Below are positions 24,136 through 33,914 of a stretch of 53,328 nucleotides of DNA, piece by piece. Position 1 is the stretch's first letter. The number at the start of each line of letters is the position of its first letter. The notes beneath the pieces were generated by a model, which saw nothing but the letters and a program-made list of their open reading frames with translations, did not search any database and was not told where the DNA came from. The stretch comes from an uncultured beta proteobacterium. Lineage in GTDB: Bacteria; Pseudomonadota; Gammaproteobacteria; Burkholderiales; Rhodocyclaceae. Where the stretch lies: contig CAISOB010000011.1 of assembly GCA_903886975.1 (NCBI GenBank), positions 1 through 53,328 of the forward strand, read 5' to 3'. Position numbers and translations under genes: made by a program.

Positions 24136-25647
24136 CTATTGCGGCGCAGTGGTGGCGACGCGGCGCCGGACCCGCAGCGCCGAACCAATGCGTTGCCAGT
24201 TCAAGGCTTCGTCGGCCAGTGCCGCCGCACTGAGCGGGTTGTCGAGCAGCCAGCCGACCGGGAGTTCGACCTCGAACCCCTTGCCCGTCGTACGCACCAG
24301 GCAAGCCGGCAAGGGCTGGTCGTCGCGCGAGCGGTGCAGCAGCGCGCCGAGGCGCAGCGCGAAGACGAGCCGCCAGATCGGGTCGCCGGCCGCCGCCAAC
24401 GGCAGCTTTTCGAGCTTGCCGCGCTGTCCGAGCACGAGGAAGGCGAGCCGCTCCTGATCCTGCTTGGAAAAGCCCGGCATGTCGGCGAAGCTCACGATGT
24501 ACGCACCGTGCTTGTGAAAACCGCCGTGCGCAATCGATATGCCAATCTCATGCAGCGCGGCGGCCCAGCGCAGAAAGCGTAAGTCGTTCTCGTGTTCCGC
24601 CGCGTCGATATCGATCAGTTGACCAAGCACCTCGAGCGCCGCGCGCTCGACGCGCGCCGCCTGCCGGCTGTCGACGTGGTAGCGGCGCATGAATTCGCGC
24701 ACCGTCGCATCGCGCATGTCCTGGTGATGGAAACGTCCGATCAGGTCGTAGAGCACGCCGAGGCGCAGCGCGCCGCGCGAATAGGTCAGATGCTCGATGT
24801 CGAGCGCGGCCATCGTCGCCGACATGATGGCAATGCCGCCGGGCAGTACGGGAATGCGGTCTGTGCGCAGCGCGGCGAGCTTGAGGTCCGCTGCCGAACC
24901 GGCGCGGATCAGCAGCGCGCGCAGTTTGGCCAGTCCGCTGCGGGTGATTCCGGGCAGGCCATCGGAATTGAGTCCGTTGGCTTCGAGCAGATCGGCAATG
25001 GCGCGGGCCGTGCCCGAGGAAGCCACCGCCTCGGTCCAGCCGACATGCAGATACTCGCGGGCGATCGTTTCCACTTCGCGCGCCGCCAGTACTTCAGCGT
25101 CGTTGAAACGCTTCTTGTCGACCTTGCCATCCGGGAAGAAGCGCTCGGTATAGGTGACGCAGCCCATGAACAGCGATTCCATGACGAGCGGCGTCAACCT
25201 CTTGCCGATGATGAATTCGGTCGAGCCGCCGCCGATGTCGATGACCAGGCGCTTGTGCCTGACCGCTGGCAGGGCATGCGCCGCACCTTGGTAGATCAGA
25301 CGCGCCTCCTCGCGACCGGCAATGATCTCGATCGGGAAACCGAGCGCCGCCTCGGCCCGCGGAATGAACAAGCGGGCATTCTTGGCCATGCGCAGCGTGT
25401 TGGTCGCGACGACCCGCACGGCTTCGGGCTGAAAGCCGCGCAGACGTTCGCCGAAACGCGACAGGCTCTCGAGCGCACGTTGCTGCGCCGCCTCGTCGAG
25501 AAGCTTTTCCCGCGTCAGTCCGGCGGCCAGGCGAACCGATTCCTTCAGCGTATCGAGCGGATAGATCTGGTCATCGACCACGCGCCCGATCTGCAAACGG
25601 AAGCTGTTGGAACCCAAGTCAACGGCGGCGATCTGTTCGTAAACCAT
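24136..25647 (-). CDS. ppx: Exopolyphosphatase / guanosine pentaphosphatase family (Ppx/GppA)
   Basis: The 503-residue enzyme removes terminal phosphates from polyphosphate (and possibly converts pppGpp to ppGpp). The N-terminal ASKHA fold has AVDLGSNSFRLQIGRV, TNTLRMAKN, and the second phosphate loop DIGGGSTEFIIG near residue 145. The C-terminal HD-like domain (~310-500) has LRWAAALHEIGISIAHGG. Length fits the Ppx family. The gene is divergent from ppk with a 200-base shared upstream region holding a TAGAAT -10 at 25688-25693 on its strand. PolyP synthesis and degradation are thus arranged head to head. Confidence 0.93.
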   Translation of the reverse strand: MVYEQIAAVDLGSNSFRLQIGRVVDDQIYPLDTLKESVRLAAGLTREKLLDEAAQQRALESLSRFGERLRGFQPEAVRVVATNTLRMAKNARLFIPRAEAALGFPIEIIAGREEARLIYQGAAHALPAVRHKRLVIDIGGGSTEFIIGKRLTPLVMESLFMGCVTYTERFFPDGKVDKKRFNDAEVLAAREVETIAREYLHVGWTEAVASSGTARAIADLLEANGLNSDGLPGITRSGLAKLRALLIRAGSAADLKLAALRTDRIPVLPGGIAIMSATMAALDIEHLTYSRGALRLGVLYDLIGRFHHQDMRDATVREFMRRYHVDSRQAARVERAALEVLGQLIDIDAAEHENDLRFLRWAAALHEIGISIAHGGFHKHGAYIVSFADMPGFSKQDQERLAFLVLGQRGKLEKLPLAAAGDPIWRLVFALRLGALLHRSRDDQPLPACLVRTTGKGFEVELPVGWLLDNPLSAAALADEALNWQRIGSALRVRRRVATTAPQ

Positions 25648-25849
25648 GGACTGTCTTCTCGATCATCAACGGATTGTCAGCGAAAACATTCTAACACCGC
25701 CACTTTCACCGCCATACGGCGCTTGCGTTACCAATCTTCGCCACAGCCCCTCGTCTTATTCCGTTCGGCACAAGACGGCCCATGCCGCAATATTTGTGCA
25801 ACATATTCGCGCGCTTGCATCGCCCCCCTATTCCTGCTCAAATAAGGCC

Positions 25850-27943
25850 ATGACTGCACGTATCGAGATCGTGGCCACCGGCGCTACGCACTTCCCCGCC
25901 GAAAATTTCCTGAACCGCGAATTGGGCATTCTCGCCTTCAATCGCCGGGTGCTGGCGCAGGCGAGAAATCCGCGCACGCCGCTGCTCGAACGCCTGCGTT
26001 ACCTGTGCATCGTCAGCAGCAATCTCGACGAATTCTTTGAAATTCGCGTCGCCGGCATCAAGGAGCAGGTCAAGCTCAATTCGGTCGTCGCCACGACCGA
26101 CGGGCTGACGGCGCGCGCCGCCTACCGCCTGATCAGCGACGAAGCGCACGCCATCGTCGAGGAACAGTACACCTTGTTCAATGACGAACTGCTGCCCAAG
26201 CTCGCCGCCGAAGGCATTCAGTTCATCCGCCGCAGCCACTGGAGCGAAGCGCAGCTCGAATGGATCAGGGGTTACTTTTTCCGCGAGGTCATGCCGGTGT
26301 TGACGCCGATCGGCCTCGATCCGTCGCACCCCTTCCCGCGCGTCCTCAACAAGAGCCTCAATTTCGCCGTCGAGCTCGAAGGCAAGGACGCCTTCGGGCG
26401 CAGCTCCGGCGCGGCCATCGTCCAGGCGCCGCGGGTCCTGCCGCGCGTCATCCGCCTGCCGCAGGAACTCTGCGATTGCGAATACGGTTTCGTTTTCTTT
26501 TCGTCGGTACTGCACGCCTTCGTCGGCGAGCTGTTCGCCGGAATGAACGTGCTCGGCTGCTACCAGTTTCGCGTCACCCGCAACAGCGACCTTTTCGTCG
26601 ATGAAGAAGAAGTCAAGAACCTGCGCGCGAAGATCCAGGGCGAATTGCCGCAGCGCCACTTCGGCGACGGCGTACGGCTCGAAGTCGCCGACAACTGTTC
26701 GACGGTCATGGCCGAGTTTCTGCTTTCGCAGTTCAACCTTGGCGCTAGCGACCTCTATCGCGTCGCCGGCCCGGTCAATCTTGTGCGCCTGATGCAAGTG
26801 CCCGACTGGGTGCTGCGCAACGATCTCAAGTTCAAGCCCTTCCAGCCCGGAATACCGAAAGCGCTGCAAAAGAGCCATGCGATTTTCGACGCCATCCGTG
26901 CCGGCGACATTCTCTTACATCATCCCTACCAGAGTTTCACGCCGGTCATCGACCTGCTCGATCAGGCGGCGGTCGACGCCCAGGTCGTGGCGATCAAGAT
27001 GACGGTCTACCGCACCGGGACCGATTCGGTCCTGATGCAGTCGCTGTTGCGCGCCGCGCAGAACGGCAAGGAAGTCACCGTCGTCGTCGAACTGATGGCG
27101 CGCTTTGACGAGGAAGCCAACATCGGCTGGGCGACCAAGCTCGAAGAGGTCGGCGCGCACGTCGTCTATGGCGTCGTCGGTTACAAGACGCACTGCAAGA
27201 TGCTGATGATCGTGCGCCGCGAACAGACGCAGCTGCGCCGCTATGTGCACCTCGGCACCGGCAACTACCACCCGAAAACGGCGCGTCTTTACTCCGATTT
27301 CGGGCTGCTCACCTGCAACGAAGAAATTGGCGCCGACGTCAATGAGGTGTTCAAGCAACTCACCGGCCTTGGCCGCGCGCAGTCGCTCAAGCACCTCTGG
27401 CAAGCGCCCTTCGCGCTGCAGCAAAACATGCTCGCAGCAATCGGCGAGGAGGCGGCCGCGGCGCGCGCCGGCAAGCGTTCGCATATCATCGCCAAAATGA
27501 ATTCCCTGCTCGAACCGGGAACCATCGGCGCACTCTACGAAGCCTCCCAGGCTGGCGTCAAGATCGACCTGATCGTGCGCGGCGTTTGCGCGCTGCGGCC
27601 GGGGATCAAGGGCCTGTCGGAGAACATCCGCGTGCGCTCGATCATCGGCCGCCTGCTCGAACACCATCGCGTCTTCTATTTCCATGCCGGTGGCAAGGAG
27701 AAGGTCTATCTCTCGAGCGCCGACTGGATGGAGCGCAATTTCTTCCGGCGTATCGAACTCGCCTTTCCGATTCTCGACAAGAAGCTCAAGCGCCGGGTCA
27801 TCAGCGAAGGCTTGCAGATGTATCTTGCCGACAACACGCAAGCCTGGGACATGGATTCGCAAGGCGGCTACCATCCGCGGCGCAGCTCGCGCAGCAAGCC
27901 ACGCTGCGCGCAAAGCGAGCTGATCGAACTGCTCGGGCCCTGA
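25850..27943 (+). CDS. ppk: Polyphosphate kinase 1
   Basis: The 697-residue enzyme makes polyphosphate from ATP, reversibly. The N-terminal PPK_N begins FLNRELGILAFNRRVLAQA and includes SSNLDEFFEIRVAG. The catalytic PLD-like halves contain the phospho-His in GYKTHCKM (His ~448) and HLGTGNYHPKTARLY (His ~467), followed by TCNEEIGADVNEVF and SSADWMERNFFRRIE. Length matches the family (~690). ATG 25850 follows TAAGG at good spacing; an upstream in-frame extension to 25646 lies in the divergent promoter region and is not PPK-like. It is followed 25 bases later by a kinase-fold gene. Confidence 0.96.
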   Translation: MTARIEIVATGATHFPAENFLNRELGILAFNRRVLAQARNPRTPLLERLRYLCIVSSNLDEFFEIRVAGIKEQVKLNSVVATTDGLTARAAYRLISDEAHAIVEEQYTLFNDELLPKLAAEGIQFIRRSHWSEAQLEWIRGYFFREVMPVLTPIGLDPSHPFPRVLNKSLNFAVELEGKDAFGRSSGAAIVQAPRVLPRVIRLPQELCDCEYGFVFFSSVLHAFVGELFAGMNVLGCYQFRVTRNSDLFVDEEEVKNLRAKIQGELPQRHFGDGVRLEVADNCSTVMAEFLLSQFNLGASDLYRVAGPVNLVRLMQVPDWVLRNDLKFKPFQPGIPKALQKSHAIFDAIRAGDILLHHPYQSFTPVIDLLDQAAVDAQVVAIKMTVYRTGTDSVLMQSLLRAAQNGKEVTVVVELMARFDEEANIGWATKLEEVGAHVVYGVVGYKTHCKMLMIVRREQTQLRRYVHLGTGNYHPKTARLYSDFGLLTCNEEIGADVNEVFKQLTGLGRAQSLKHLWQAPFALQQNMLAAIGEEAAAARAGKRSHIIAKMNSLLEPGTIGALYEASQAGVKIDLIVRGVCALRPGIKGLSENIRVRSIIGRLLEHHRVFYFHAGGKEKVYLSSADWMERNFFRRIELAFPILDKKLKRRVISEGLQMYLADNTQAWDMDSQGGYHPRRSSRSKPRCAQSELIELLGP

Positions 27944-27968
27944 TCGGCGGATCGGCGTACGAGCCGCC

Positions 27969-28877
27969 ATGAGTCAGCCCGAAAATCCGCTCGACCCCGT
28001 CTTGCGCACCTGCCTCGACGAGGCCATCAGCCGTTATCTGGGCACGCCCTCGCACATCGGCCGATGCCTCAGCATCGGCGGCGGCTCGATTTCACAAGCC
28101 TTGGTCGCGCAAAGCGAAAGAACACGCTGGTTCGTCAAGCTGAACAGCGCCGAGCGAGTGGACCTGTTCGCCGCCGAAGCCGACGGCCTCGCCGCGCTAC
28201 GCGCCTGCTCGGCGCTGCGTGTGCCGGCCGTGGTCACGCACGGTATCAGCGGCCGGCAGGCTTACCTCATTCTTGAGCACCTCGAGTTGCAGCTCTTGCG
28301 TGAAAGTGCCGCGGCGAACTCCGGGCGCGCGCTCGCTGAACTGCATCGGATCACCGGCGAAGGCTTCGGCTGGCATCGCGACAATTTCATCGGCAGCACG
28401 CCGCAGAGCAACGCCAGCGAGCCGTCCTGGCCGCTCTTCTTCGCGCACCAGCGCCTGCAACCGCAGCTTGACCTTGCGCGAGCCCGGGGCTGCAAGGAAA
28501 ATCTCACTACCGACGGCGAGCGCCTCGTCGAAAAAATGCCGGCGCTATTCGATTCACGGCCACCGAGCGTCAGCCTGCTGCACGGCGATCTCTGGCACGG
28601 CAATGCGGCGAGCGTCGCCGGGCAGCTCACACTTTTCGACCCGGCAGTTTATTTCGGCGACCGCGAGACCGATCTCGCGATGAGCGAACTGTTCGGCGGA
28701 TTTCCCGGACGTTTCCATGCGGCTTATCGCGAAGCCTGGCCACTGACCGACGGTTACGAGCAGCGCAAGACGCTTTATAAGCTTTATCACGTGCTCAACC
28801 ACTTCAATCTGTTCGGCGGCGGTTATCTGCAGCAGGCCGAGCGCATGATCGCGGCGCTACTGGCGGAGATCGGCTGA
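27969..28877 (+). CDS. Fructosamine kinase family protein
   Basis: The 302-residue protein has the protein-kinase-like fold of fructosamine-3-kinases: a nucleotide loop ([11 protein letters not shown]), WFVKLNSAE with the ATP-binding Lys, LILEHLEL in the hinge, the catalytic HGDLWHGN (His ~205), and [14 protein letters not shown] in place of the DFG. Bacterial members phosphorylate ketoamine (glycated) adducts so that they decay, or related sugar amines. It starts 25 bases after ppk and precedes a polyphosphate-glucokinase-like gene, so an operon is likely. The connection to polyphosphate is positional only. Confidence 0.88.
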   Translation: MSQPENPLDPVLRTCLDEAISRYLGTPSHIGRCLSIGGGSISQALVAQSERTRWFVKLNSAERVDLFAAEADGLAALRACSALRVPAVVTHGISGRQAYLILEHLELQLLRESAAANSGRALAELHRITGEGFGWHRDNFIGSTPQSNASEPSWPLFFAHQRLQPQLDLARARGCKENLTTDGERLVEKMPALFDSRPPSVSLLHGDLWHGNAASVAGQLTLFDPAVYFGDRETDLAMSELFGGFPGRFHAAYREAWPLTDGYEQRKTLYKLYHVLNHFNLFGGGYLQQAERMIAALLAEIG

Positions 28878-28939
28878 GCGCCCTGCATCGGGCAAAGCAC
28901 GCTACCATATGCGCAGGGATCGATTTTTGCGGAGACGAT

Positions 28940-29692
28940 GTGCATATTCTGGGAATTGACGTCGGCGGCACGGGCATCAAAGCGGCGCTTGTCGAAACGA
29001 AAACCGGCGAGCTGCTCGGCGAAAAAATCCGCATCGTCACGCCGCATCCGGCGACGCCGGCGGCGATCGCCGCCACGCTTCGCGACCTGATCGCGCAGCA
29101 GCAATGGGCGGGGCCGGTCGGCATCGGCTTCCCCGCGGCGATCCAGCACGGCGTCGCGCGTACCGCGGCCAATATCGACGCAGCCTTCATCGGCCTGCCG
29201 GTCGCCGACTATTTTTCGCAACAGGCCGGCTGCCCCTGTCATGTCGCCAATGACGCCGACGTCGCCGGCCTCGCGGAAATGCGCTTCGGGGCTGGCAAAG
29301 GCAATGCCGGAGTCGTGCTGATCGTCACCATAGGCACGGGGCTCGGCACCGCGCTATTCTCCGACGGCAAGCTGATGCCCAATACCGAGCTTGGCCACAT
29401 TCGCCTGGAAAACGGTTACGAGGCCGAACGCTATGCCTCCGAGGCCGTGCGCATCACCAAGAAGCTCAAGTGGAAGGAATGGGGCGAGCGCCTGAACGTC
29501 TATCTGACAACGATGGAGAGCCTGCTCTGGCCCGACCTGATCATCCTCGGCGGCGGCGTGAGCAAGAAGCTCGGCAAGTTCTTGCCACAGATCAGTACCA
29601 AGGCGCCGGTCGTCGCTGCGGGATTCCTCAACCAGGCGGGCATCGTCGGCGCCGCCCTCTTTGCCGAACGCGAGATCGCGCGCCAGAGCTAG
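28940..29692 (+). CDS. ppgK: ROK-family polyphosphate-glucose phosphotransferase-like kinase
   Basis: The 250-residue sugar kinase has the N-terminal phosphate loop [22 protein letters not shown], the catalytic-Asp stretch [23 protein letters not shown], and [18 protein letters not shown] is typical of polyphosphate glucokinases. It should make glucose-6-phosphate from glucose using polyphosphate and/or ATP. GTG 28940 is preferred: GGAG lies upstream, and the overlapping ATG at 28938 is in another frame. Its position after ppk supports polyphosphate as phosphoryl donor. Confidence 0.85.
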   Translation: MHILGIDVGGTGIKAALVETKTGELLGEKIRIVTPHPATPAAIAATLRDLIAQQQWAGPVGIGFPAAIQHGVARTAANIDAAFIGLPVADYFSQQAGCPCHVANDADVAGLAEMRFGAGKGNAGVVLIVTIGTGLGTALFSDGKLMPNTELGHIRLENGYEAERYASEAVRITKKLKWKEWGERLNVYLTTMESLLWPDLIILGGGVSKKLGKFLPQISTKAPVVAAGFLNQAGIVGAALFAEREIARQS

Positions 29693-29706
29693 CGCGCAGC
29701 CCGGCA

Positions 29707-31938
29707 CTACCTTCCGGCGCGGCGCGCGCCGACCACGCCTTCGACCTCGTGCAGCAGCGCCAGCGTGCGCTGCAATTGGCTGACGTTGTTGATTTCGGCG
29801 GTGAAGTTCATGTGCGCCGTCCCCTGCTTGGATTGCGTATTGACGGCGATGACATTGATCTTTTCGCGCGTCAGCACTTCCGAAACATCGCGCAGCAGGC
29901 CCTGCCGGTCGTGCGCATCGACGACGATATCGACGGCGAAAACCCCTTCGGTCTGGCCGCCCCATTCGGTTTCAATGACGCGCTCGGGATTCATCGCCTC
30001 CATATTGGAGAAGTTCGAGCAATCGAGACGGTGAATCGATACGCCCTTGCCGCGCGTGACAAAGCCGATGATCGGATCAGGCGGCGCCGGTTTGCAGCAA
30101 CCGGCAAGCTGGGTCAGCAACTTGTCGACGCCGACGATCAGGATGCCCTTCTCGGCTTCATCGCTGGCCTGATGCTTGCGCACCGGCAATTCGGCCGCGG
30201 CCGGCGCTTCGGCCGGTGCGTCGGTACCGCGCACCGCGGTCTGAAGCTGGCGCACGTTCAGTTCGGCGCGCGCCACCGCGATGAACAGGTCTTCGCTCTT
30301 GGCGAAACCCAGCTTGGCGGCGAGTTCGTCGAGCTTGGTGCCGCTCTCGCCCATGCGCTGCAGTTCCCGGCTGACGATGCTGCGCCCGTCGGCGACCGAC
30401 TGCTCGAGCGCGAGGCTGGCGAACCACTGCCGCACCTTGGCGCGCGCTCTGTGAGTAAACAGGTAAGCGAGCGAGGGATTGAGCCAGTCGCGCGACGGCC
30501 CGCCCTGTTTGGCGACGACGATGTCCACGCGCTGCCCGGTTTCGAGTTGCGTGTTCAGCGTCACCAGCGCGCCATCGACCTTGGCGCCGCGGCAACGATG
30601 GCCGAGGTCGGTATGCACGCGGTAGGCAAAATCGATTGGCGTCGACCCGCGCGGCAGGTCGACGACGCGCCCTTGCGGCGTCATCACGTAAATCGTCTCG
30701 TCGAGCGCTGCTTCCTTGTAGTGCTTGACCCAGTCGGAGGAATCGGAAACCTCGTCCTTCCAGGTCAGGAGCTGTCTCAGCCAGGCTATCTTTTCGTCAT
30801 AATTGCCGTCGGCCGCGTTCTTGCCGCCCTCCTTGTAGCGCCAGTGCGCGGCAATCCCGAGCTCGGCATGCTTGTGCATTTCGCGCGTACGAATCTGCAC
30901 TTCGAGCGAGCGCCCATCGGGGCAACTGACCGCCGTATGCAACGAGCGGTACTGGTTGCCCTTGGGGTTCGAAATGTAATCGTCGAATTCCTTGGAAATC
31001 GGCGACCAGATATTGTGAATGAGGCCGAGGACCGTGTAGCAATCCTTCACATCGGCGACGATGACGCGCAGCGCGCGCACGTCATGAACGCTGGAAAAAT
31101 CGATGTCTTTCTTGCGCATCTTGTTCCAGATGCTGTAGATATGCTTGGGCCGGCCGTAAATTTCGGCGTCCTTGATGCCGGCCGCCGCCACTTCGCGCTT
31201 CAGGCGATCGACCGCGTCGGCAATGAACTGTTCGCGCTCGGCGCGCTTTTCGTCGAGTTGCTTGGCGATCGTCTTGTAGATATCGGGGTGCAGAAAGCGA
31301 AAGGACAGATCTTCGAGCTCCCATTTGAGCTCCCAGACGCCGAGCCGGTTGGCCAGCGGCGAATAGAGATCGAGCGTCTCGCGCGCCACGTGCGCCTGCA
31401 GTTCATCGGGTTCGACGGTGTAATGGCGCAGGGTCTGCGTGCGCGAAGCGAGGCGCAGCAGCACGACGCGGATATCCTCGACCATGGCCAGCAACATCTT
31501 GCGCAGAATCTCGATCTGCGCCTTCATTTCGACGGGCGTGTTCTCGCCACTCTCGACCGAGTGAGCGACAAAACCGTGCGTGATCGGACGCAGGTGATTG
31601 AGGCGCGAAATTCCGCCGACCAGCTGTGCGGCCGCCGCGCCGAAGCGCTCTTCGATATGCGCGATACCCTGCTCGTCATAGGTCGGCACGGCAAACAGCA
31701 GCGCCGCCAGACGGCAGTCGGCATCGAGCTTCAACCCCACAAGAATGATCGCCATGCCCAGCGCGTGGTGCCAGACGCCCTCACCGCTGCCGAGCTTGCG
31801 CTCGCCATAGATCGATTGCGCGAACTCTGCGGCAGCGCGGATCTTTTCCGTCTCTTCGGCGGAAAGACCTTCGCTGAGTGTTTGCAGGGAGTGTTCGAAA
31901 CCGCTCTGGGCGGCGACGGAATGAACGACAGAAACCAT
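29707..31938 (-). CDS. relA: RelA-type (p)ppGpp synthetase
   Basis: The 743-residue protein has the long RSH layout: pseudo-hydrolase (~30-180), synthetase (~220-370; HDVRALRVIV, KEFDDYISNPKGNQYRSLHT), TGS (~390-450; VMTPQGRVVDLPRGSTPIDFAYRVH, cited as LPRGSTPIDFAYRVH), helical, Zn-finger (GCCKPAPPD, HRLDCSNF) and ACT domains. The hydrolase HD pair is replaced (LLFAVPTYDEQ), and EFDD matches the EXDD signature of synthetase-only RelA. It makes the alarmone on stalled ribosomes during amino-acid starvation. I chose ATG 31938 because the N-terminal extension to GTG 32001 is not RelA-like. A TATAAT only six bases upstream suggests a nearly leaderless transcript. Confidence 0.95.
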   Translation of the reverse strand: MVSVVHSVAAQSGFEHSLQTLSEGLSAEETEKIRAAAEFAQSIYGERKLGSGEGVWHHALGMAIILVGLKLDADCRLAALLFAVPTYDEQGIAHIEERFGAAAAQLVGGISRLNHLRPITHGFVAHSVESGENTPVEMKAQIEILRKMLLAMVEDIRVVLLRLASRTQTLRHYTVEPDELQAHVARETLDLYSPLANRLGVWELKWELEDLSFRFLHPDIYKTIAKQLDEKRAEREQFIADAVDRLKREVAAAGIKDAEIYGRPKHIYSIWNKMRKKDIDFSSVHDVRALRVIVADVKDCYTVLGLIHNIWSPISKEFDDYISNPKGNQYRSLHTAVSCPDGRSLEVQIRTREMHKHAELGIAAHWRYKEGGKNAADGNYDEKIAWLRQLLTWKDEVSDSSDWVKHYKEAALDETIYVMTPQGRVVDLPRGSTPIDFAYRVHTDLGHRCRGAKVDGALVTLNTQLETGQRVDIVVAKQGGPSRDWLNPSLAYLFTHRARAKVRQWFASLALEQSVADGRSIVSRELQRMGESGTKLDELAAKLGFAKSEDLFIAVARAELNVRQLQTAVRGTDAPAEAPAAAELPVRKHQASDEAEKGILIVGVDKLLTQLAGCCKPAPPDPIIGFVTRGKGVSIHRLDCSNFSNMEAMNPERVIETEWGGQTEGVFAVDIVVDAHDRQGLLRDVSEVLTREKINVIAVNTQSKQGTAHMNFTAEINNVSQLQRTLALLHEVEGVVGARRAGR

Positions 31939-31944
31939 GACGCT

Positions 31945-31950
31945 ATTATA
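31945..31950 (-). promoter_or_regulatory. -10 box (TATAAT) directly upstream of relA
   Basis: The minus strand reads TATAAT followed after six bases by the relA ATG, and no Shine-Dalgarno fits. No matching -35 is visible. If used, this -10 would give a transcript starting at or next to the start codon. Confidence 0.4.
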
Positions 31951-32092
31951 AACCTTCAGGTAGGCTGAGGTCGGGAGTGGCGGGTGGACACCTGTCGTCA
32001 CCGAGAAAACAGATCAAAAGCGCCTGAGGAGCCCGACTCTCGTTCCTCATATAATGCCGGTTTGAACGCCATCGCCCGCACAAGTTCACCGC

Positions 32093-32986
32093 ATGTTCGC
32101 CAAATTTCACCACCCCTATCTGCTGCTTGTGCTAGCCAACCTGTTCTGGTCGGGCAACATGGTCGTCGGGCGTGCCATACGCGGAGACGTGCCGCCGTTC
32201 TCGCTCGCTTTCTGGCGCTGGGCCATCGCCCTGGCACTGACGCTGCCGCTGGCGTTGCCGCATCTGCGCGCGCAATGGCCTCTGCTCAAACGCGGCTGGC
32301 GCGCCGTCGTCGCGCTCGGCCTGCTTGGCGTCGGCGGCTACAACACGCTGGCCTACATCGCGCTGCAATACACGGCGGTGACCAACGCCGTGCTGCTCAA
32401 CTCCTTCATTCCGATTGCCACCATTGCGCTGTCCTGGGCCTTTCTGAACAAACGGCTGCACGGCGTCGAATGGCTGGGCGTGCTGATTTCGCTGGCCGGC
32501 GTCACGATGATCGTCGCACGCGGCAAACTTGCCACCCTCGCCGGCTTGACGCTCAATGCCGGTGACCTGTGGATGCTGGCCGCCGTTTTCGTCTGGGCCT
32601 TCTATACCATCGGCCTGCAATGGCGGCCAGCCGGTGTCGACCCGATGCTCATGCTCGCCGCCTTCACCAGCGTCGGCCTGCTCGCGCTGGCGCCCGCCTA
32701 CGCCTGGGAGATTGCCCAGGGCCGGCAAATCCAGCTGACGCCAGCGGCACTCGCCGGCATTGTCTACACTGGGGTTCTGCCGGCCTTTATCGGCTATGTC
32801 TTCTACAACCGCGCCGTCGGCGAAGTCGGCGCGAGCAAAGCCAGCCTGTTCATTCATCTGATGCCGGTGTTCGGCACCCTGCTCTCGGCGATCTTCCTCG
32901 ACGAAGTGCCACAGCATTATCATTTTGTCGGCATTGCCCTGATCTTCGCCGGCATCTACCTGACCACTTCACGCAAGCCGCACTGA
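32093..32986 (+). CDS. DMT-superfamily (EamA) transporter
   Basis: The 297-residue membrane protein has about ten hydrophobic segments arranged as two EamA repeats (residues ~5-140 and ~150-290). ANLFWSGNMVVGRA opens the first and FVWAFYTIGLQWRP the second; FLDEVPQHYHFVGIALIFAGIYL (cited as FLDEVPQHYHFVG) is a typical C-terminal motif. The family exports amino acids and other metabolites. Only three bases separate it from the mtfA-like gene. A TATAAT at 32050-32055 is a possible -10. The substrate cannot be read from sequence. Confidence 0.85.
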   Translation: MFAKFHHPYLLLVLANLFWSGNMVVGRAIRGDVPPFSLAFWRWAIALALTLPLALPHLRAQWPLLKRGWRAVVALGLLGVGGYNTLAYIALQYTAVTNAVLLNSFIPIATIALSWAFLNKRLHGVEWLGVLISLAGVTMIVARGKLATLAGLTLNAGDLWMLAAVFVWAFYTIGLQWRPAGVDPMLMLAAFTSVGLLALAPAYAWEIAQGRQIQLTPAALAGIVYTGVLPAFIGYVFYNRAVGEVGASKASLFIHLMPVFGTLLSAIFLDEVPQHYHFVGIALIFAGIYLTTSRKPH

Positions 32987-32989
32987 GCC

Positions 32990-33769
32990 ATGGGCATAGC
33001 AAAACTCATCGCCTGGCTGCGCGGCAAGCGCGCGGTGCAAGCGGTACCCGATGCGCTGTGGCGGGAAACGCTCGCCGCGCTGCCATTCCTGGCCCGCCTC
33101 AGCGCTGACGAGGAAGCGCGCCTGCGGCAACTGACTGAAGCGTTTCTCGCAGAAAAGGAATTCACCAGCGCCGGCGGCCTCGAGCTCACCGACGCGATGT
33201 GCGTTTCGATCGCCGTCCAGGGCTGCCTGCCGATTCTCAACCTTGGGCTGGAGAGCTATCGCAACTGGGTCGGCATCATCGTCTATCCCGATGAATTCAT
33301 CATCCCGCGCAGCGTCGAAGATGAATTCGGCGTCGTCCACGAATACGACGACGTGGCGTCCGGCGAGGCCTGGGACGGCGGCCCGCTGCTCATATCATGG
33401 CGCGACGCGCAAATGGCCGGCGCGGGCTATAACGTCGTCATCCACGAATTCGCGCACAAGCTCGACATGCTGGGCGGCGAGGCCGACGGCATCCCGCCGC
33501 TGCCGCGCGGACTGCTGCGCGAAAGATGGGAAGCGGCTTTGTCGGCTGCCTACGATGATTTTTGCTCCCGCGTCGACGCAGCCGAGGCACGCGGCGCGGA
33601 GTTCGATGAAACGAGCGCGCTCGACCCCTACGCCGCCGAAAGCCCGGGCGAATTCTTCGCGGTGATGAGCGAGACTTTCTTTGAAACGCCCGAGGTTCTG
33701 CGCGCGGAATACCCACAGCTCTACGACCAATTTTGCCGCTTCTACCGACAGGACCCGGCGACGCGCTGA
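32990..33769 (+). CDS. mtfA: M90-family zinc metallopeptidase (MtfA-like)
   Basis: The 259-residue cytoplasmic protein has the gluzincin-like motif VIHEFAHKLDML (His ~152, Glu 153, His ~156) and downstream ESPGEFFAVMSETFFE with the probable third zinc ligand. LPILNLGLESYRNWVGIIVYP (cited as LNLGLESYRNWVGIIVYP) is a family stretch. E. coli MtfA binds the repressor Mlc and so affects glucose PTS expression; it also has aminopeptidase activity. No Mlc partner lies in the window. The gene follows the DMT transporter by three bases. Confidence 0.9.
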   Translation: MGIAKLIAWLRGKRAVQAVPDALWRETLAALPFLARLSADEEARLRQLTEAFLAEKEFTSAGGLELTDAMCVSIAVQGCLPILNLGLESYRNWVGIIVYPDEFIIPRSVEDEFGVVHEYDDVASGEAWDGGPLLISWRDAQMAGAGYNVVIHEFAHKLDMLGGEADGIPPLPRGLLRERWEAALSAAYDDFCSRVDAAEARGAEFDETSALDPYAAESPGEFFAVMSETFFETPEVLRAEYPQLYDQFCRFYRQDPATR

Positions 33770-33914
33770 GGCTTTGCTGCGAAAATCGTCGTCGACCGAT
33801 TGCCTAAGGCGAGCCGCTGAGGTATTGTTCCACGGCTTTCGGCAGGCCCTTGCAGGGCGCGGGCAGGCCCAGGCAACATACGCAAAGATCGAATATTCCA
33901 AGGCAACAAACCCC

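Noticed and set aside
24592..25845. A 417-codon frame opposite ppx
   Set aside because: Shadow of ppx; composition typical of antisense frames.
29470..31968. An 832-codon open frame on the plus strand
   Set aside because: It is antisense to relA, whose domains are intact; high GC and codon bias create long shadow frames, and its sequence is His/Arg/Asp-rich without family features.
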